Positions 11,120-21,323 of a stretch of DNA of 64,000 nt are shown one piece after another. Made by a program: the position numbers and the translations under genes. The number at the start of each line of letters is the position of its first letter. Positions within the stretch are counted from its first letter, which is position 1. The notes beneath the pieces are model-generated. The model did no database searches. It worked only from the letters and a program-made list of their open reading frames with translations, and was not told the origin of the DNA. The stretch is from positions 40,672,001 to 40,736,000 of the forward strand of contig CM075943.1 of assembly GCA_038030265.1 (NCBI GenBank), in the 5' to 3' direction. The DNA is from Corythucha ciliata. Its lineage: Eukaryota > Arthropoda > Insecta > Hemiptera > Tingidae.

Positions 11120-11310
11120 AAGCTTTTTCTCTCGTTCATAACTCGTCTCATCCGCCTTCCAGGAGAACTTCGAAATTAATCCTCGATCGTATTGTTTGGC
11201 CCGAGATCAAGCGAGACGCCAAAGAGTGGTCCCGACATTGCATTCCGTGTCAAAAATCGAAAATCAGTCGCCATACATACTCGCAGCCCACTTCAAAATT
11301 TTCGACGCTC
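11120..11310 (+). pseudogene. Ty3/gypsy integrase, N-terminal zinc-binding part only
   Basis: VHNSSHP at about 11135-11155 and CIPCQ at 11239-11250 give the HHCC zinc-binding signature of retroviral-type integrases, with LDRIVWPEIKRDAKEWSRH between them. The catalytic core (DDE) and C-terminal domain are absent. The sequence stops at about 11305 and joins a second copy of RNase H-linker sequence. In an intact element this protein would insert the cDNA. Confidence 0.85.
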
Positions 11311-11370
11311 GTTTACGACTGACACTCGCCTTATCAGAGGGAAAGGCAAAGTCGTAGCCGATTATCTTTC
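11311..11370 (+). repeat. 60-bp duplicate of the RNase H linker (10876-10935)
   Basis: GTTTACGACTGACAYTCGCC, then ATCAGAGGRAAAG and GTCGTAGCCGATTA occur at 10876-10935 and again here, where the integrase core should be. The copies differ at about seven positions. The element therefore seems to have been assembled by template switching or recombination between two copies, not by simple deletion. Confidence 0.8.
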
Positions 11371-11389
11371 CACCTGATCACCTGATCAG

Positions 11390-11450
11390 ATCATCAGTTG
11401 TGCTTGTTCCACGAACAGAAATTTTCTTATTGTACCGTCTTACGCTAGCC
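11390..11450 (+). repeat. 3' LTR remnant, undisturbed
   Basis: Carries ATCATCAG directly joined to TTGTGCTTGTTCC...CTTACGCTAGCC, so it acts as the empty-site counterpart of 8283-8482. No polypurine tract precedes it, which fits a truncated or recombined 3' end. Confidence 0.75.
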
Positions 11451-11668
11451 GATAGAGTTTCATTCACTTTTTCAGAATAAGTCAATGAAATCACATGGTT
11501 TTCTACACTAGTTTAGCACTAGCAAAACAATGAAACTGACCTACTTTGTCTAAATTTTATTTTTATAAACAAAAAACACTGATGATGCCTCAAAGTAGGC
11601 GAAAAGCTTTTGTTTTTTCAATATAAACTTTAAATAAAATTCGTTAGGAGACAACAACATTTGAAATT
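11451..11668 (+). repeat. Right inverted arm with hammerhead-like motif
   Basis: Inverted copy of the left arm. CTGATGA lies at 11579-11585, a GCCT/AGGC stem at 11587-11600 and GAAA at 11601-11604. Flanking AAAAAACA and TGTTTTTT can pair around the motif, which is not the usual hammerhead topology. It may be decayed, or the likeness may be accidental. Confidence 0.6.
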
Positions 11669-11682
11669 TGAAGGGGTTTTCC

Positions 11683-14149
11683 GTCATATTCAAAGGGCTC
11701 ATCGCTTCATAATTTGGCATCCAACTGTATGCGTGACTAAGAAAACTATTGCCTTCATAAAGTATTAAACAAGTCTGAAACTAGAAAATGTAGAAAGGAG
11801 AGGGGGAAGGAGAAAATAGAACTTTTGCATCCCTAACTATCGAAAAAAGTGAATTATTCAACTTTCTAAATCTATAGGCAACCGTTCTGTTGACGGTGCT
11901 TGTTTTTTCTGTCTTTTCAAGTCCATGAATCATTTGAAACGTACGGAGAAAAAGGAAAAACAAGAAAAAGTATGTTTCGCAGGTTGAGAAATTATTCAAA
12001 AAATACTTGGGTAAACGTCAACCCCCGTCTTGCCACTACACCTTTTGAACATTATCCGATTCGTATATACAACCTATTTTTAAGAGGACATTATATCATT
12101 ATTTAGGGAATACGTAAGTTGCCCCCAATCCCAACCCCGCCGTGAACTCTCACCGCACGAGTTTATAGTTTCATGTTTTCATACCCTCGATCTATTCATT
12201 AATTACGAAAACAAGAGAGGAAACTTTCTGAAAATAAGTTTTTAATGTAAGCGAACCCTTCTAAAGAAAAAAAAACTATCCGCGAAATAATTTATACCAC
12301 GCATATGAATGGTGTGGTGGGGGGTGGGGTTTCAGAACCATAAGAGTAATAGTTTAATGCTAGATAGTCCCCTCCCCACGTCGCCACTGCTCTTCGTCAC
12401 GCCTTTGGACCGGTATTAAATGACTTCGAAACGTTTTTCAAACGAAGATAAAGTATTGCCCCCGTTGAAGGGAAACGCATAAATTATTCATTGAAAATTG
12501 GCTGAGTTTGTTTTTTGTTTACTTTTTTCTTCTAGGGAGAGTGGAAAAAGTGATTATTGAACCAATTAATCATAATTCACACGAATCGAACGGTTGATTG
12601 CCAATAATTTTTAAAATTTCAATTTTTTAGGGCGCTTGGGATAGGATTCAGAATATGAAAAATAACGTGGAAAAGATAAGCATAAAAATGAAAGATACTT
12701 GTCTAGAAAAAGAGAACAAGAGCGTGTTTGATCTCTAATGGAAAAACGTTGTGGTCACGCGGCATATGTAGTGTAGAAGGGTGATATATAGCGCTAGTAT
12801 TTCCTTGTTAAGGGACAATGGCTTAAACTACCTACTTCAACTAATTATACATATTACGCGAGTCGTTTCTTGTGTTTTTCCTTTCCTTTATGAGAGCGTC
12901 TCATTGAAACTTGAAACAAACACCAAGGCGTGTAAAATTAACTATTAAGACAATTCTTATCAAATAAAAACGTGTAGAACTATTAAAACAGACCGATCCG
13001 AGTCATACAAGAAATGCCTGAGCGATTCGAATTAAATATTGAAATTATAAAACGAAGGTGGGGAATGAGGAATTACATGCAAAAGGTCGTCTGGAAATGG
13101 GAAGGGCCACTCCTAACAGTCTTGCTTTCATTAATTTACTAAACTTGATCTCTTTCTGCGCTGTCTGAAAGGAATTAGGATTTATTGAGATTCCTTATCC
13201 TTAAACTAAAAGAAAAAAATCCTTACTTGAAGGAATAGTGACTTTTAGGGTAATTAAAGGAGAAATATTCTCAGGGCTACATTTAAGGTCACGACTTGGT
13301 GGTATGACACGGAGCAGAAATTAATGAAACGTGCATAAGGGTTAGTGAAGGGAGGCGGGGAGACATTGGTTACTCTGTCGTAAGCCTTAACAAGACAGGT
13401 CATTACGAACATAACGAACGCGTGCAAAGTCGATAGGACGAATTCAAAATTTTTGTATAATATGGACGAACCGGTCGACAAAAATGTGTGCCCTATGCGA
13501 ATAATAATTATTCGTATAACTTTCATAAATGCACCAGCGCTCACGTGGCGACTTGGTGAAACGACCATTTGGGGTAGCCTTCAATTTTCAATTGAGGTTT
13601 ACTTCAATAATTCTCTTTCTAATTCTGATTCACGCCATCACATTAATCAACACAAAGCAAGTGACACCGGATGGACACCGGTCAGATGTTACCCCAGATC
13701 GTTAGTTCATCTTAGCTCGGCAAGAGCGCTGCTGTATGATAGATCACAATAAGTTATGATAGATGTCACAAAAATCCATAGAAACTGGACGTTTTAACTA
13801 TAAATTATTACTAGAAAAAAAACCCTTTTACATGAAAAAAAGCACCAAATCATAATGTTTTAACCATAAACCCATATACCCATATCGAGCTTATTGAAGT
13901 CAACTATTAACCACCAAATCAACAATTTATCAATACAAGTAAATCAGCTGACGAGATCTGTGAATTTCACCTCTGAAACTGATAATTGATCAGCTACGAA
14001 AACTTAATACACACGGGGGAGGGGAGCCGACAACTTGTACATAAAACTGTTGAATGAAGCCGAAAAGAGCATGCTATCAGACCCAGCTCAGTGGTCATCA
14101 AGGGTGGGGACCTATACAAATCGAGGCCCGTGACAAAAACTTGAATAAG
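11683..14149. other. AT-rich, no gene seen
   Basis: Several open frames of 60-104 codons on both strands lack domain features, and the longest two (13254-13568 minus and 13453-13752 plus) overlap each other. A G-rich run lies near 12314-12330. No ordered repeat was recognised. Confidence 0.55.
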
Positions 14150-14552
14150 GCTGGTTTCCACGATGCTAGTAAGCGAGCCAATGGACTTGCACCAATTATT
14201 GGAGCCTGTCGATTGGCGCCAGTAACTTGCCCCCAGTACCGTTTAGATTTACAGACGATTCGAGTCGCTGGAGCCAGTCAGCTGAGTTCAAAACGACGAA
14301 TATCAGATAACGATCGTTAACTGACTGATAATTATGATAAGTGAATACTGAACTGGAACATGTAAATTTCGTTCACACGAAATGAATCTACCAGCAGATG
14401 GCACCAGTTTATTTTGGTTGTGGGAGTGACACTGGAATGCTCACTGAATCAAGAATTTTATAACTGGAGTGGCATGCCGCACGGGACAGGCGCTACGGAT
14501 GTTTACATGGGAACAGTCAACTGGCACACTTACTGGCATCGTGTAAACCAGC
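14150..14552. mobile_element. ~403-bp TIR element
   Basis: Left end GCTGGTTTCCACGATGCTAG, right end (reverse complement) GCTGGTTTACACGATGCCAG: 24-bp inverted repeats with two mismatches. The interior includes an 88-codon frame (14054-14320) that crosses the left end and is unlikely to be real. No target duplication could be fixed. It is a nonautonomous DNA transposon of unknown superfamily. Confidence 0.7.
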
Positions 14553-14649
14553 GTTCAGTATTCATATATAAAATAACAAAGAACGTACATAATTATTACA
14601 AAGCGTTAAATTATTGCTTTTTCTCAAGACGTTGATTGCCCCCGAAAAC

Positions 14650-15280
14650 CATTATTTGGTGATCTCTCAAAGTTAGCTGCCAAAGGCCTTTTTTCTCAAT
14701 TTTGGATGCGAATTAGCCCTTTCTCTCAATTTTAGCAGCATATTAGTCAAGCTTTTCTGTTACTTTAGTCGCAAATCAGCAATCATCCTTAATTTAAGCC
14801 GCCAATTAACGATTTCTCCCAATTTCGGTCACTTTTTCTTAATTTCAGCATAGAATGTCAGTTTTTTAATTTCTTTAAATTTGGCCCCGAATTGGCGATT
14901 TTTTCACCTTTTACCGAGTACTAGCACTTTTTCCACTTTTACCCATGAATTAACGCCTTATCTAAATCCTAACTGTATAGCTTAGCATTTTCCTCAGTTT
15001 TATCCCTAAATAAGTGTCCTTATTAAGTGTATCCAAAAATTGGCGATTTCCCATTTTCATCAGTGTATTTGCGCATCGCCCCAATTTTAGCCGGAAATTA
15101 GGGGTTATCTCAATTTTTGCCTGCGAATTAGCGCTTTTACCCACTTTCTGACATGAATAAGATCATTTCCTCACTTTTAGCTGAAAAATTTACCGCTTTC
15201 TCTCAACTGAATTTATCAGTGAATGACAGTTTTATCGTAATTTTAGCTGGACATTAGCTATTTGGCGATTCAGATTATCA
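14650..15280 (+). repeat. Family A tandem repeat
   Basis: About 20 decayed plus-orientation units (CTCAATTTTAGCNNCNNATT type). The matching minus-orientation array lies at 23400-23780, beyond the Transib element. Confidence 0.7.
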
Positions 15281-15645
15281 CTTGCAGCGCTAGCGTCGAG
15301 GCGCAATGGCGGAAAAGGGCCCTACTCTTACCACTAATGTATTTTTGCATTCTACAACCAGGAGAAAACCTATAATCCCAGAAAAATCCATGGCGGATTG
15401 AGGGGTCCAGGTGACCACCTTACTGGTCCATGAGGCCCAATCCACTAACGATATTTTAAGCTTCACCACCACCCAATTTCAACTCACCAACGTAATTTAG
15501 AATTAGATTTAGCTGACCTCTTGAATCCGCATGTCTTATCCGTTGGAAACAAGTAATCACAGCTGGTTTTACTTCATTCAAAGGGTTCTCATTGCGTGTT
15601 ATTTCTCAGTTTTGGGCTCGTTTATTGCTTCTACCTCTTCACTAG
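15281..15645. other. No gene seen
   Basis: Mixed sequence between the array and the next nonautonomous element. A 60-codon minus frame here has no support. Confidence 0.4.
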
Positions 15646-16031
15646 ATAGTGAAAACTGGTAACTATTGTACGTCATTGGAAAGCTAACATCATAAGGAAG
15701 TTTTCCCTATGAATGCAAAACTACATTTTCCTTTGACGATATGGTAAAAATCGCTTATGAAAATTGGGCAGAAATGCGAATAACGAGTTTCCTTCGGATA
15801 TCTAATGCCCTAACGGCTAGGACCTTCGTGTAATTTTATTGAGTTGAGGACCAATAATGAAGAAAATTTTGTGCTCTTTTCAAAAGCTATTTACTTTTAG
15901 TCTAGCACCTGTTGATGATGTCGTACTAGTCCTAGGGGAATTCCAAAAACCCCAAATAGTAATTTCGATCACAAATGAGGTGTACTATCACCATACTTTC
16001 TCAGTCGAGGTAATTTATGAACACCCCGTAT
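15646..16031 (-). mobile_element. CAGGGTGT-type nonautonomous element, copy 1
   Basis: Read on the minus strand this starts CGGGGTGTTCATAAA and runs colinearly with 42234-42660. Shared blocks include GTGATAGNNCACCTNNTTTG, AAAGAGCACAAAATT and AGGGAAAACTNCTNNATNNT, then GTAAGCTTTC or GTTAGCTTTC. The end is a diverged form of CAGGGTGTTC, seen intact in the TIR element at 56705-57070. A Tc1/mariner affiliation is likely from the TA-flanked end. Confidence 0.65.
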
Positions 16032-16258
16032 ATGTTCACATTTTGTGAGCTATTAAATTCAAAATGCTACACTTTAGAGGGGAAGAAGTTTACATCCGAT
16101 CCAAGAATGGGCGTGAAAATGGGATTAACCCTAGTAGGCTAGTCTTGTCAAATCGCTGAAAACTCGTGTGGGGAGAGGGTTATTCTATGAGAGGGTTTTC
16201 GATCCCTCCCCCCCTTTAAAAGGTCTCCGATTCGCCCTTTGATGCTTGATGCTATTTG

Positions 16259-16405
16259 CTAGTGATGCACGAGACCGAGACCGAGACGAGACTTGAGTGG
16301 TCTCGGTCTCGCTCATGAAAAGTCAGTCTCGTCTCGGTCTCGATCATGAGAAGTCGGTCTCGTCTCGGTCTCGGTCTCGAAAGTCTCGGTCTCGTCTCGA
16401 AAAGT
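16259..16405 (+). repeat. GTCTC/GAGAC-rich array, left copy
   Basis: Begins TAGTGATGCACGAGACCGAG and continues as irregular repeats of TCGGTCTCG and TCGTCTCGG with short ATCATGAGAAGT-like spacers. A second array at 23225-23407 ends with the inverse sequence CTTGGTGCATCACTA, so the two look like opposite ends of one unit. Confidence 0.75.
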
Positions 16406-16855
16406 TAAAGGCGCGAATTCAAAGTATGTGTGATATTAGTGACGAGTGATCCTATTCTCGCCTCAATGATTACATATGACGACGATAGATGAATTTATAC
16501 TTTGCTTTCCTTCCTTGGTGGCTCGTGGCACGAAGGGAGATAAGTGATACACTACTGATTAATGACCAAAGAGCTTTGTAATTGCCCCAAAATAGAATCG
16601 TGCCTTTAAAACAATCATCACACTGAGAACGTGAAAGGGGAACAGTTGGGAATTCAACGAGATCAACTCAAAATCTCGCACATGCCAACTCATTTAGTTC
16701 AAGCAAGAGACTTTCCCTCCCAGACACGACGAGGCAGAGGTGCACAATCCCACCCCCTCATACATCAGACCCTCCTTCGAAAAAAAAAAAAAAAAAAAAA
16801 AAAAAAGCGTTGTCGAATTTGATGATAGTGGCCCAGGGAAGTTTCCAACGCAAAA
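16406..16855. other. No gene; A-run at 16781-16806
   Basis: The 63-codon frame ending in polylysine is only translation of the A-run. The A-run may mark the 3' end of an unidentified retroposed sequence, but no duplication was found. Confidence 0.45.
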
Positions 16856-17015
16856 TTAGGGTTCCCTTGCACTAAGCAGCCTGGCCGCGGCAGCCAGTTG
16901 GCTGCTGTGCAGTTGGGCTTGTCCTAGTGGCTGCCCCAGCCTGGAAATCTTTGCTGCCTAGTGCGCGGGCAACCATAGGTTGCATTGTATTTCACCGACC
17001 CCCCGGGAACCCTAA
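16856..17015. mobile_element. 160-bp foldback element, TTAGGGTTCCC ends
   Basis: Left end TTAGGGTTCCC, right end GGGAACCCTAA. Inside are the inverted pair GCACTAAGCAGC and GCTGCCTAGTGC and the pair CAGCCTGG and CCAGCCTGG. The element is markedly more GC-rich than its surroundings. Nonautonomous; family unknown. Confidence 0.7.
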
Positions 17016-17033
17016 CCCATTTTTTTATCACGA

Positions 17034-17142
17034 TACCTAGGCATGAAGGAGCTTTTAACGAACGAGGCACGATGTTTGTGACACGAGACGAAGTCGAGTG
17101 CCATCATCGGTAGAGTTTGTAGTGCGATTATACGCCTCAGGA
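17034..17142. mobile_element. Palindromic element, GAGACGNAGTCGA family, copy 1
   Basis: Starts ATACCTAGGCATGAA and ends near ATTATACGCCTCAGG, with CGAGGCACGATG and CGAGTGCCATCATCG arms around the loop GAGACGAAGTCGA. The same loop (GAGACGCAGTCGA) and the CCTAGGCATGAA end occur at 38211-38331. A half-copy end is at 22226. Confidence 0.6.
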
Positions 17143-17404
17143 TCATACGCTTTTTTTACCTTCGATCGTTCAAAGCCTTTTAAAGCCAATTAGGTTCATA
17201 ATTATTTAATTTAAGGGTTCCGTAAAGTCTCCCATTTGCCACACAACTTCATTCCAGAGAAATAAAAAAGAAGAAACAAAAGAAGCGCGTAAGATGAAAG
17301 CGGGCTTCCCTGCCACAATTCTTCTACCAACTCACCAACATAATCAACTGACTTTGACCTTTTTGGGTTATAATTTTGACGGTTCCACTCATCCTTCACC
17401 CATC
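17143..17404. other. No gene seen
   Basis: AT-rich spacer before the interrupted hairpin. A 62-codon minus frame is unsupported. Confidence 0.4.
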
Positions 17405-17488
17405 ATTCATCGTGCTTAAAGACCTACTTTACACACGCCGTGTGGTAAAGAGTTTACTCATTTACCGTGAACTCTTTAACGCACGGCG
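17405..17488 (+). repeat. Hairpin element interrupted by Transib, left portion
   Basis: If one copy of CGGCG and the Transib are removed, 17405-17488 joins 22149-22179 to form a near-perfect palindrome of about 115 bp. The arms are about 48 bp (CGTGCTTAAAGACCTACTTT... against its complement) around a loop of about 17 bp. The insertion lies in the right arm. This gives strong independent support for the Transib boundaries. Confidence 0.85.
17484..17488 (+). other. Transib target-site duplication, left
   Basis: CGGCG directly before CACAGTG, matching CGGCG directly after the right end at 22144-22148. Transib elements are known for GC-rich 5-bp duplications of the CGNCG type. Confidence 0.85.
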
Positions 17489-17526
17489 CACAGTGGGGCA
17501 ATTGTTGCAAAAATGGGAAAAAACTA
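17489..17526 (+). repeat. Transib left end, heptamer-22 bp-nonamer-like
   Basis: CACAGTG at 17489-17495, 22-bp spacer, AAAAAACTA at 17518-17526. Compare the right end, which has a 12-bp spacer. Confidence 0.8.
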
Positions 17527-18566
17527 AATAAGTCGGAAACGAAGCGTTTGAGGCCACTTGTTGATATGAAGTTTTTTGTTCAGCGTGAAATTTAACGTTG
17601 GATAACAGTCTTTGCCGCACATGATCATTGATTTGTCTATAATTATGTGTTAAAAATTTAAGGTTTTATAGATAAACCCCACCAAAAAATTTGGTTTAAA
17701 AAATTTTCAAACATATTTCATACGATCTATAGCGTGAAATGAGCCATGAGCGAATACGCGTATTCACGAAAACTCTAAACTCAATAATAATAGAAAAATA
17801 CGAAATTAAAAGAAAGATTGGTGAAACCCCCACGTTATATGCTTTCTAAAAACGCTTTAAAACTTCTTGCTACAAAAAGAATACAAAAAACTTCTCACTA
17901 ATAAAAATAACTTAAAACCAAAGAAATAAAATTCAGTTTCTTATTGCAAAAATTATGCACAAAATAAAATGAAATTTGGGTAGTGAAACACAATAAAATA
18001 AAAAAACCTTTTTCAAAGCAACAACTCCCGTATGTCCTCAATCACTGGCAAGTGCTTCTTTTTGGGTTCCGGCCTCAAACTCGTAATAAGTGGGTCTGAG
18101 GTCTCCAGAATCTTATGAAAAATGTCCTCGTTTGTAACTGTGCGAGAGTGCTTCCTCGCGTGATTCAATCTGAAGATTTTGTAGTCTTTGTTGCGACTTT
18201 CTTGCGCTTCTTCAGATAGCATTCCCACGGGAATAGCTGCAGCTGTAATAATTTCTGAGCCGTGAACCAGCAATTTGTGTACTGTTGAGGGCATGTAGTA
18301 CTATGGGTAAAGTTGAATGGCTATCTCAGCGGTTTCTTTCGCGTAGACCCCAAATTTAACGGCATCAATGTCGTGGTTGCTGTGATCACATTTAAGATGG
18401 TACCTAGTCGCTCAATCAAGTGTTTATCGATTTTTGTGACTTCTGAAGTTAAATCTGGGTTGGCGAAAAACCTCCGGGCAGTATTTCCGGTATTAGATGA
18501 TCCGTATCCTTGTTTCACAAAATCCACTCGAATCCCCAATTTGTCCAAGAATTCATCCTGGATGCG

Positions 18567-19415
18567 TTTTTTCTCGGCCTCTTTCATTGCATTAGTCGTC
18601 TTTGTCGATCGCCATTTTTCGAAACTCAAATTGTAAGCTAGATGCAAAATATATTCCATGGTTTTTATTCGGGCGTGAAGAGGTGATATTCCTAATTTAA
18701 GTGCTTCTTCATCCGTTGGCTTCCGTCGAACTTTGGCTAAATCGTTCATTTCTGACGGACGACTGTCACAAATGAAGCAATTGCTAGATGACGAAGTCTC
18801 AGTTACAGCTTGTGCTACCTTCCCATCCAACATTGAAAATATTAAGAGGTGTTGAACCGAGATTTTTATGCCACTGAAGTCTACTTCTGTCAATCGCAAA
18901 TCGTTGTATTCAGCTTCGACACATGCTTTCTCCTCACGAGCCAATTCAAGAGTCTCTTTTTCGTATCGAAAACGTATTGGTCTGCAATATCGCGTGGATG
19001 AAGGACGGGGATTTTCCCATATTATTTCGTTATGAGGATCGCTTGAAGTTATTCTTAAAGGGACCATGGAAGTCATGAATAAGTGGGAGTCGAAACTCGT
19101 TGCTTCAGTCGAATACCTCTGGGAGAATTCACTCTGCCCAGAGGCTCCGTCGAACCCCCACTTCGAAGTAAGCTGCAATGTCTGTCCGTTCCAGTTTTTG
19201 AGCCCTGAGGTGCTTTTTGTGATCAGGATCCGGTTTGGCTGTGTGGTTTAGAAGGTCTAGCAGGGGAACCTGAGCCGAAGTCTCGGTGATCTGTAGATTT
19301 TCAGGGTAGCACTCTTTTTTAGATTCGGTGATTTTCTTGTAGCTAGGAAAAATGTCGCATCCAAAACTTTTCGTTGCCTTCCTGATTACCTCGTATTGGT
19401 ACTTGGTCAATTTGG
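18567..19415 (-). repeat. Tandem duplication unit 1 (849 bp)
   Basis: Matches 19416-20265 at more than 99%. The differences I see are two 1-bp indels and a handful of substitutions, such as CCACTGAAGTC against CCGCTGAAATC. It contains an extra A at about 19165 relative to unit 2 and retains the A lost from unit 2 at about 19587. Confidence 0.95.
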
Positions 19416-20265
19416 TTTTTTCTCGGCCTCTTTCATTGCATTAGTCGTCTTTGTCGATCGCCATTTTTCGAAACTCAAATTGTAAGCTAGATGCAAAATA
19501 TATTCCATGGTTTTTATTCGGGCGTGAAGAGGTGATATTCCTAATTTAAGTGCTTCTTCATCCGTTGGCTTCCGTCGAACTTTGGCTAATCGTTCATTTC
19601 TGACGGACGACTGTCACAAATGAAGCAATTGCTAGATGACGAAGTCTCAGTTACAGCTTGTGCTACCTTCCCATCCAACATTGAAAATATTAAGAGGTGT
19701 TGAACCGAGATTTTTATGCCGCTGAAATCTACTTCTGTCAATCGCAAATCGTTGTATTCAGCTTCGACACATGCTTTCTCCTCACGAGCCAATTCAAGAG
19801 TCTCTTTTTCGTATCGAAAACGTATTGGTCTGCAATATCGCGTGGATGAAGGACGGGGATTTTCCCATATTATTTCGTTATGAGGATCGCTTGAAGTTAT
19901 TCTTAAAGGGACCATGGAAGTCATGAATAAGTGGGAGTCGAAACTCGTTGCTTCAGTCGAATACCTCTGGGAGAATTCACTCTGCCCAGAGGCTCCGTCG
20001 AACCCCCACTTCGAGTAAGCTGCAATGTCTGTGCGTTCCAGTTTTTGAGCCCTGAGGTGCTTTTTGTGATCAGGATCCGGTTTGGCTGTGTGGTTTAGAA
20101 GGTCTAGCAGGGGAACCTGAGCCGAAGTCTCGGTGATCTGTAGATTTTCAGGGTAGCACTCTTTTTTAGATTCGGTGATTTTCTTGTAGCTAGGAAAAAT
20201 GTCGCATCCAAAACTTTTCGTTGCCTTCCTGATTACCTCGTATTGGTACTTGGTCAATTTGGTTT
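19416..20265 (-). repeat. Tandem duplication unit 2 (~847-850 bp)
   Basis: Second copy in head-to-tail arrangement. At the junction (about 19414-19421) GGTTT from the unit's right end runs into GTTTTTTCTCGG from its left end, leaving 3-4 bp of T microhomology. This is compatible with replication slippage or microhomology repair. The duplication repeats the catalytic D-D region of the transposase. Confidence 0.95.
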
Positions 20266-20864
20266 GAGTGAAAAGTGACAACGCGAAATCTTTACTAAAA
20301 CGAGTGAACTGAGGTTCTGACGTTGATGCATCATTAATCAAACCCTGTGAGTGCAACGATCGTAGCTCACGAATTTTATTTTTTTGACTTCTTTTTCCAC
20401 AGTCTTCAAAACTTTTTTCTGGTCGTCCCCCTCGGTGGAATGAACTATCGTTGTTGGTGTTACCAAAATAAGCGGAGAACTCACCTAATTATTAATTTGG
20501 TTTTATATTTTAAAATTGATTCTTATTGATTTTTGTTTTCGAGAAGTTATCTTCCATCCAAGTCTCATATTTCTTTAAGAACTTAACTTTATTGCGATTA
20601 ACGGCATTAAACTTTTGGTTAAAGTGGGGAATAAAACGTTTGCGCAGTTGTTCGCAAAGTATCTTCGTTTTTTCCTCGGACAAATCAGGGAAAATACTGG
20701 AAATGTACTCTTCAATGGTCCTCCTACTCAAGAGCACTTCACACAAGTCCCGGTATCGAATATTAGCTGTTTCCATTGTAATTTTCAGACGTTTCACAGG
20801 AAGTACGTGTCCCGAATGGAAAAACAAAGGGAAATATTTCTGGCACTGATCAAAGTATTCTTAT

Positions 20865-21323
20865 AAAATCTTATAAGATCTGAATCAGCGGAATGCGGGG
20901 CTTGCCGAGTTACGGATAGCCTACAGCATATAATTATGGATTGTGTCAAATTCAAGGCTAAGCGGGAAGAAATGTTTCGTTCATTCGCTGGAATCATTAC
21001 CCAGCCGTTCAATTATTCTACCTTACTAGCTTCAAATTCCCTCGAGATATATGGAAAAATTTACGAATTTACCCAATTCCACAACATATTGATTTAAGTT
21101 CACTGATAGTGAAACATTAATAGTAATATTTGTTTTATTTTATAAACTTAGCTCGATTAAATTGTAATCATTTCGAATCCGGACTGTCGGGACAGGGGCT
21201 AAGGGTCATCCGTGCCGATGCCCTCAGGGGTGGCAGTTTTAGTGGGTATGGGTGGTCTCCGGAATTTTCCGGAGCTGAGCTTGAGTCCCACACTCTGTCT
21301 ATAAAAGATTTCTGCACCCCTGC

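Larger units (their letters stand above)
7813..11682. mobile_element. Composite element: inverted arms enclosing a Ty3/gypsy copy
   Basis: A left arm (about 7871-8279) and a right arm (about 11451-11668) are inverted repeats, and the gypsy copy fills the space between them. The 14-bp sequence TGAAGGGGTTTTCC occurs in direct orientation just outside both arms (7813-7826 and 11669-11682) and could be a target duplication or coincidence. The arms match best at GCCTACTTTGAGGCATCATC on the left and its complement on the right, and again at the outer AATGTTGTTGTC. The left arm is longer because it holds its own insertion at 8013-8146. Confidence 0.65.
18013..20860 (-). pseudogene. Transib transposase (RAG1-like), broken and partly duplicated
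   Basis: A cut-and-paste transposase with an RNase H-like DDE core, related to RAG1. In order on the minus strand: an N-terminal helical part (20860-20510); GRPEKSFEDCGKRS, the conserved basic linker (about 20410); WGFDGASGQSEF with the first catalytic Asp; LDGKVAQAVTETSSS with the second Asp; CFICDSRPSEMND, a zinc-ligand pair; GNTARRFF; and a C-terminal LSEEAQESRNKDYK with the catalytic Glu (about 18210). Breaks: stops between 20510 and about 20476; a 1-bp deletion at about 19587 and an extra base at about 19165 in different copies of the duplicated segment; a frameshift near 18350; and TGG to TAG at about 18303 before YYMPSTVHK. The start is lost under the LINE insertion. No single intact frame exists. 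Confidence 0.92.

Noticed and set aside
13254..13752. Frames of 104 (minus) and 99 (plus) codons overlapping each other
   Set aside because: No domain, mutual overlap, and composition equal to the surrounding non-coding DNA.
16631..16822. Frame ending in a polylysine stretch
   Set aside because: Translation of an A-run.
19066..19251. Plus-strand frame inside the Transib transposase
   Set aside because: Shadow of the minus-strand transposase.
20340..20510. Possible intron in the Transib transposase between stop 20510 and the GRPEKSF block
   Set aside because: An acceptor-like TAG is present at about 20470, but no convincing donor was found; decay by point mutation is simpler.
20526..20866. 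Plus-strand frames of 107 and 83 codons
   Set aside because: Shadows of the transposase N-terminus; the second runs into the LINE edge.
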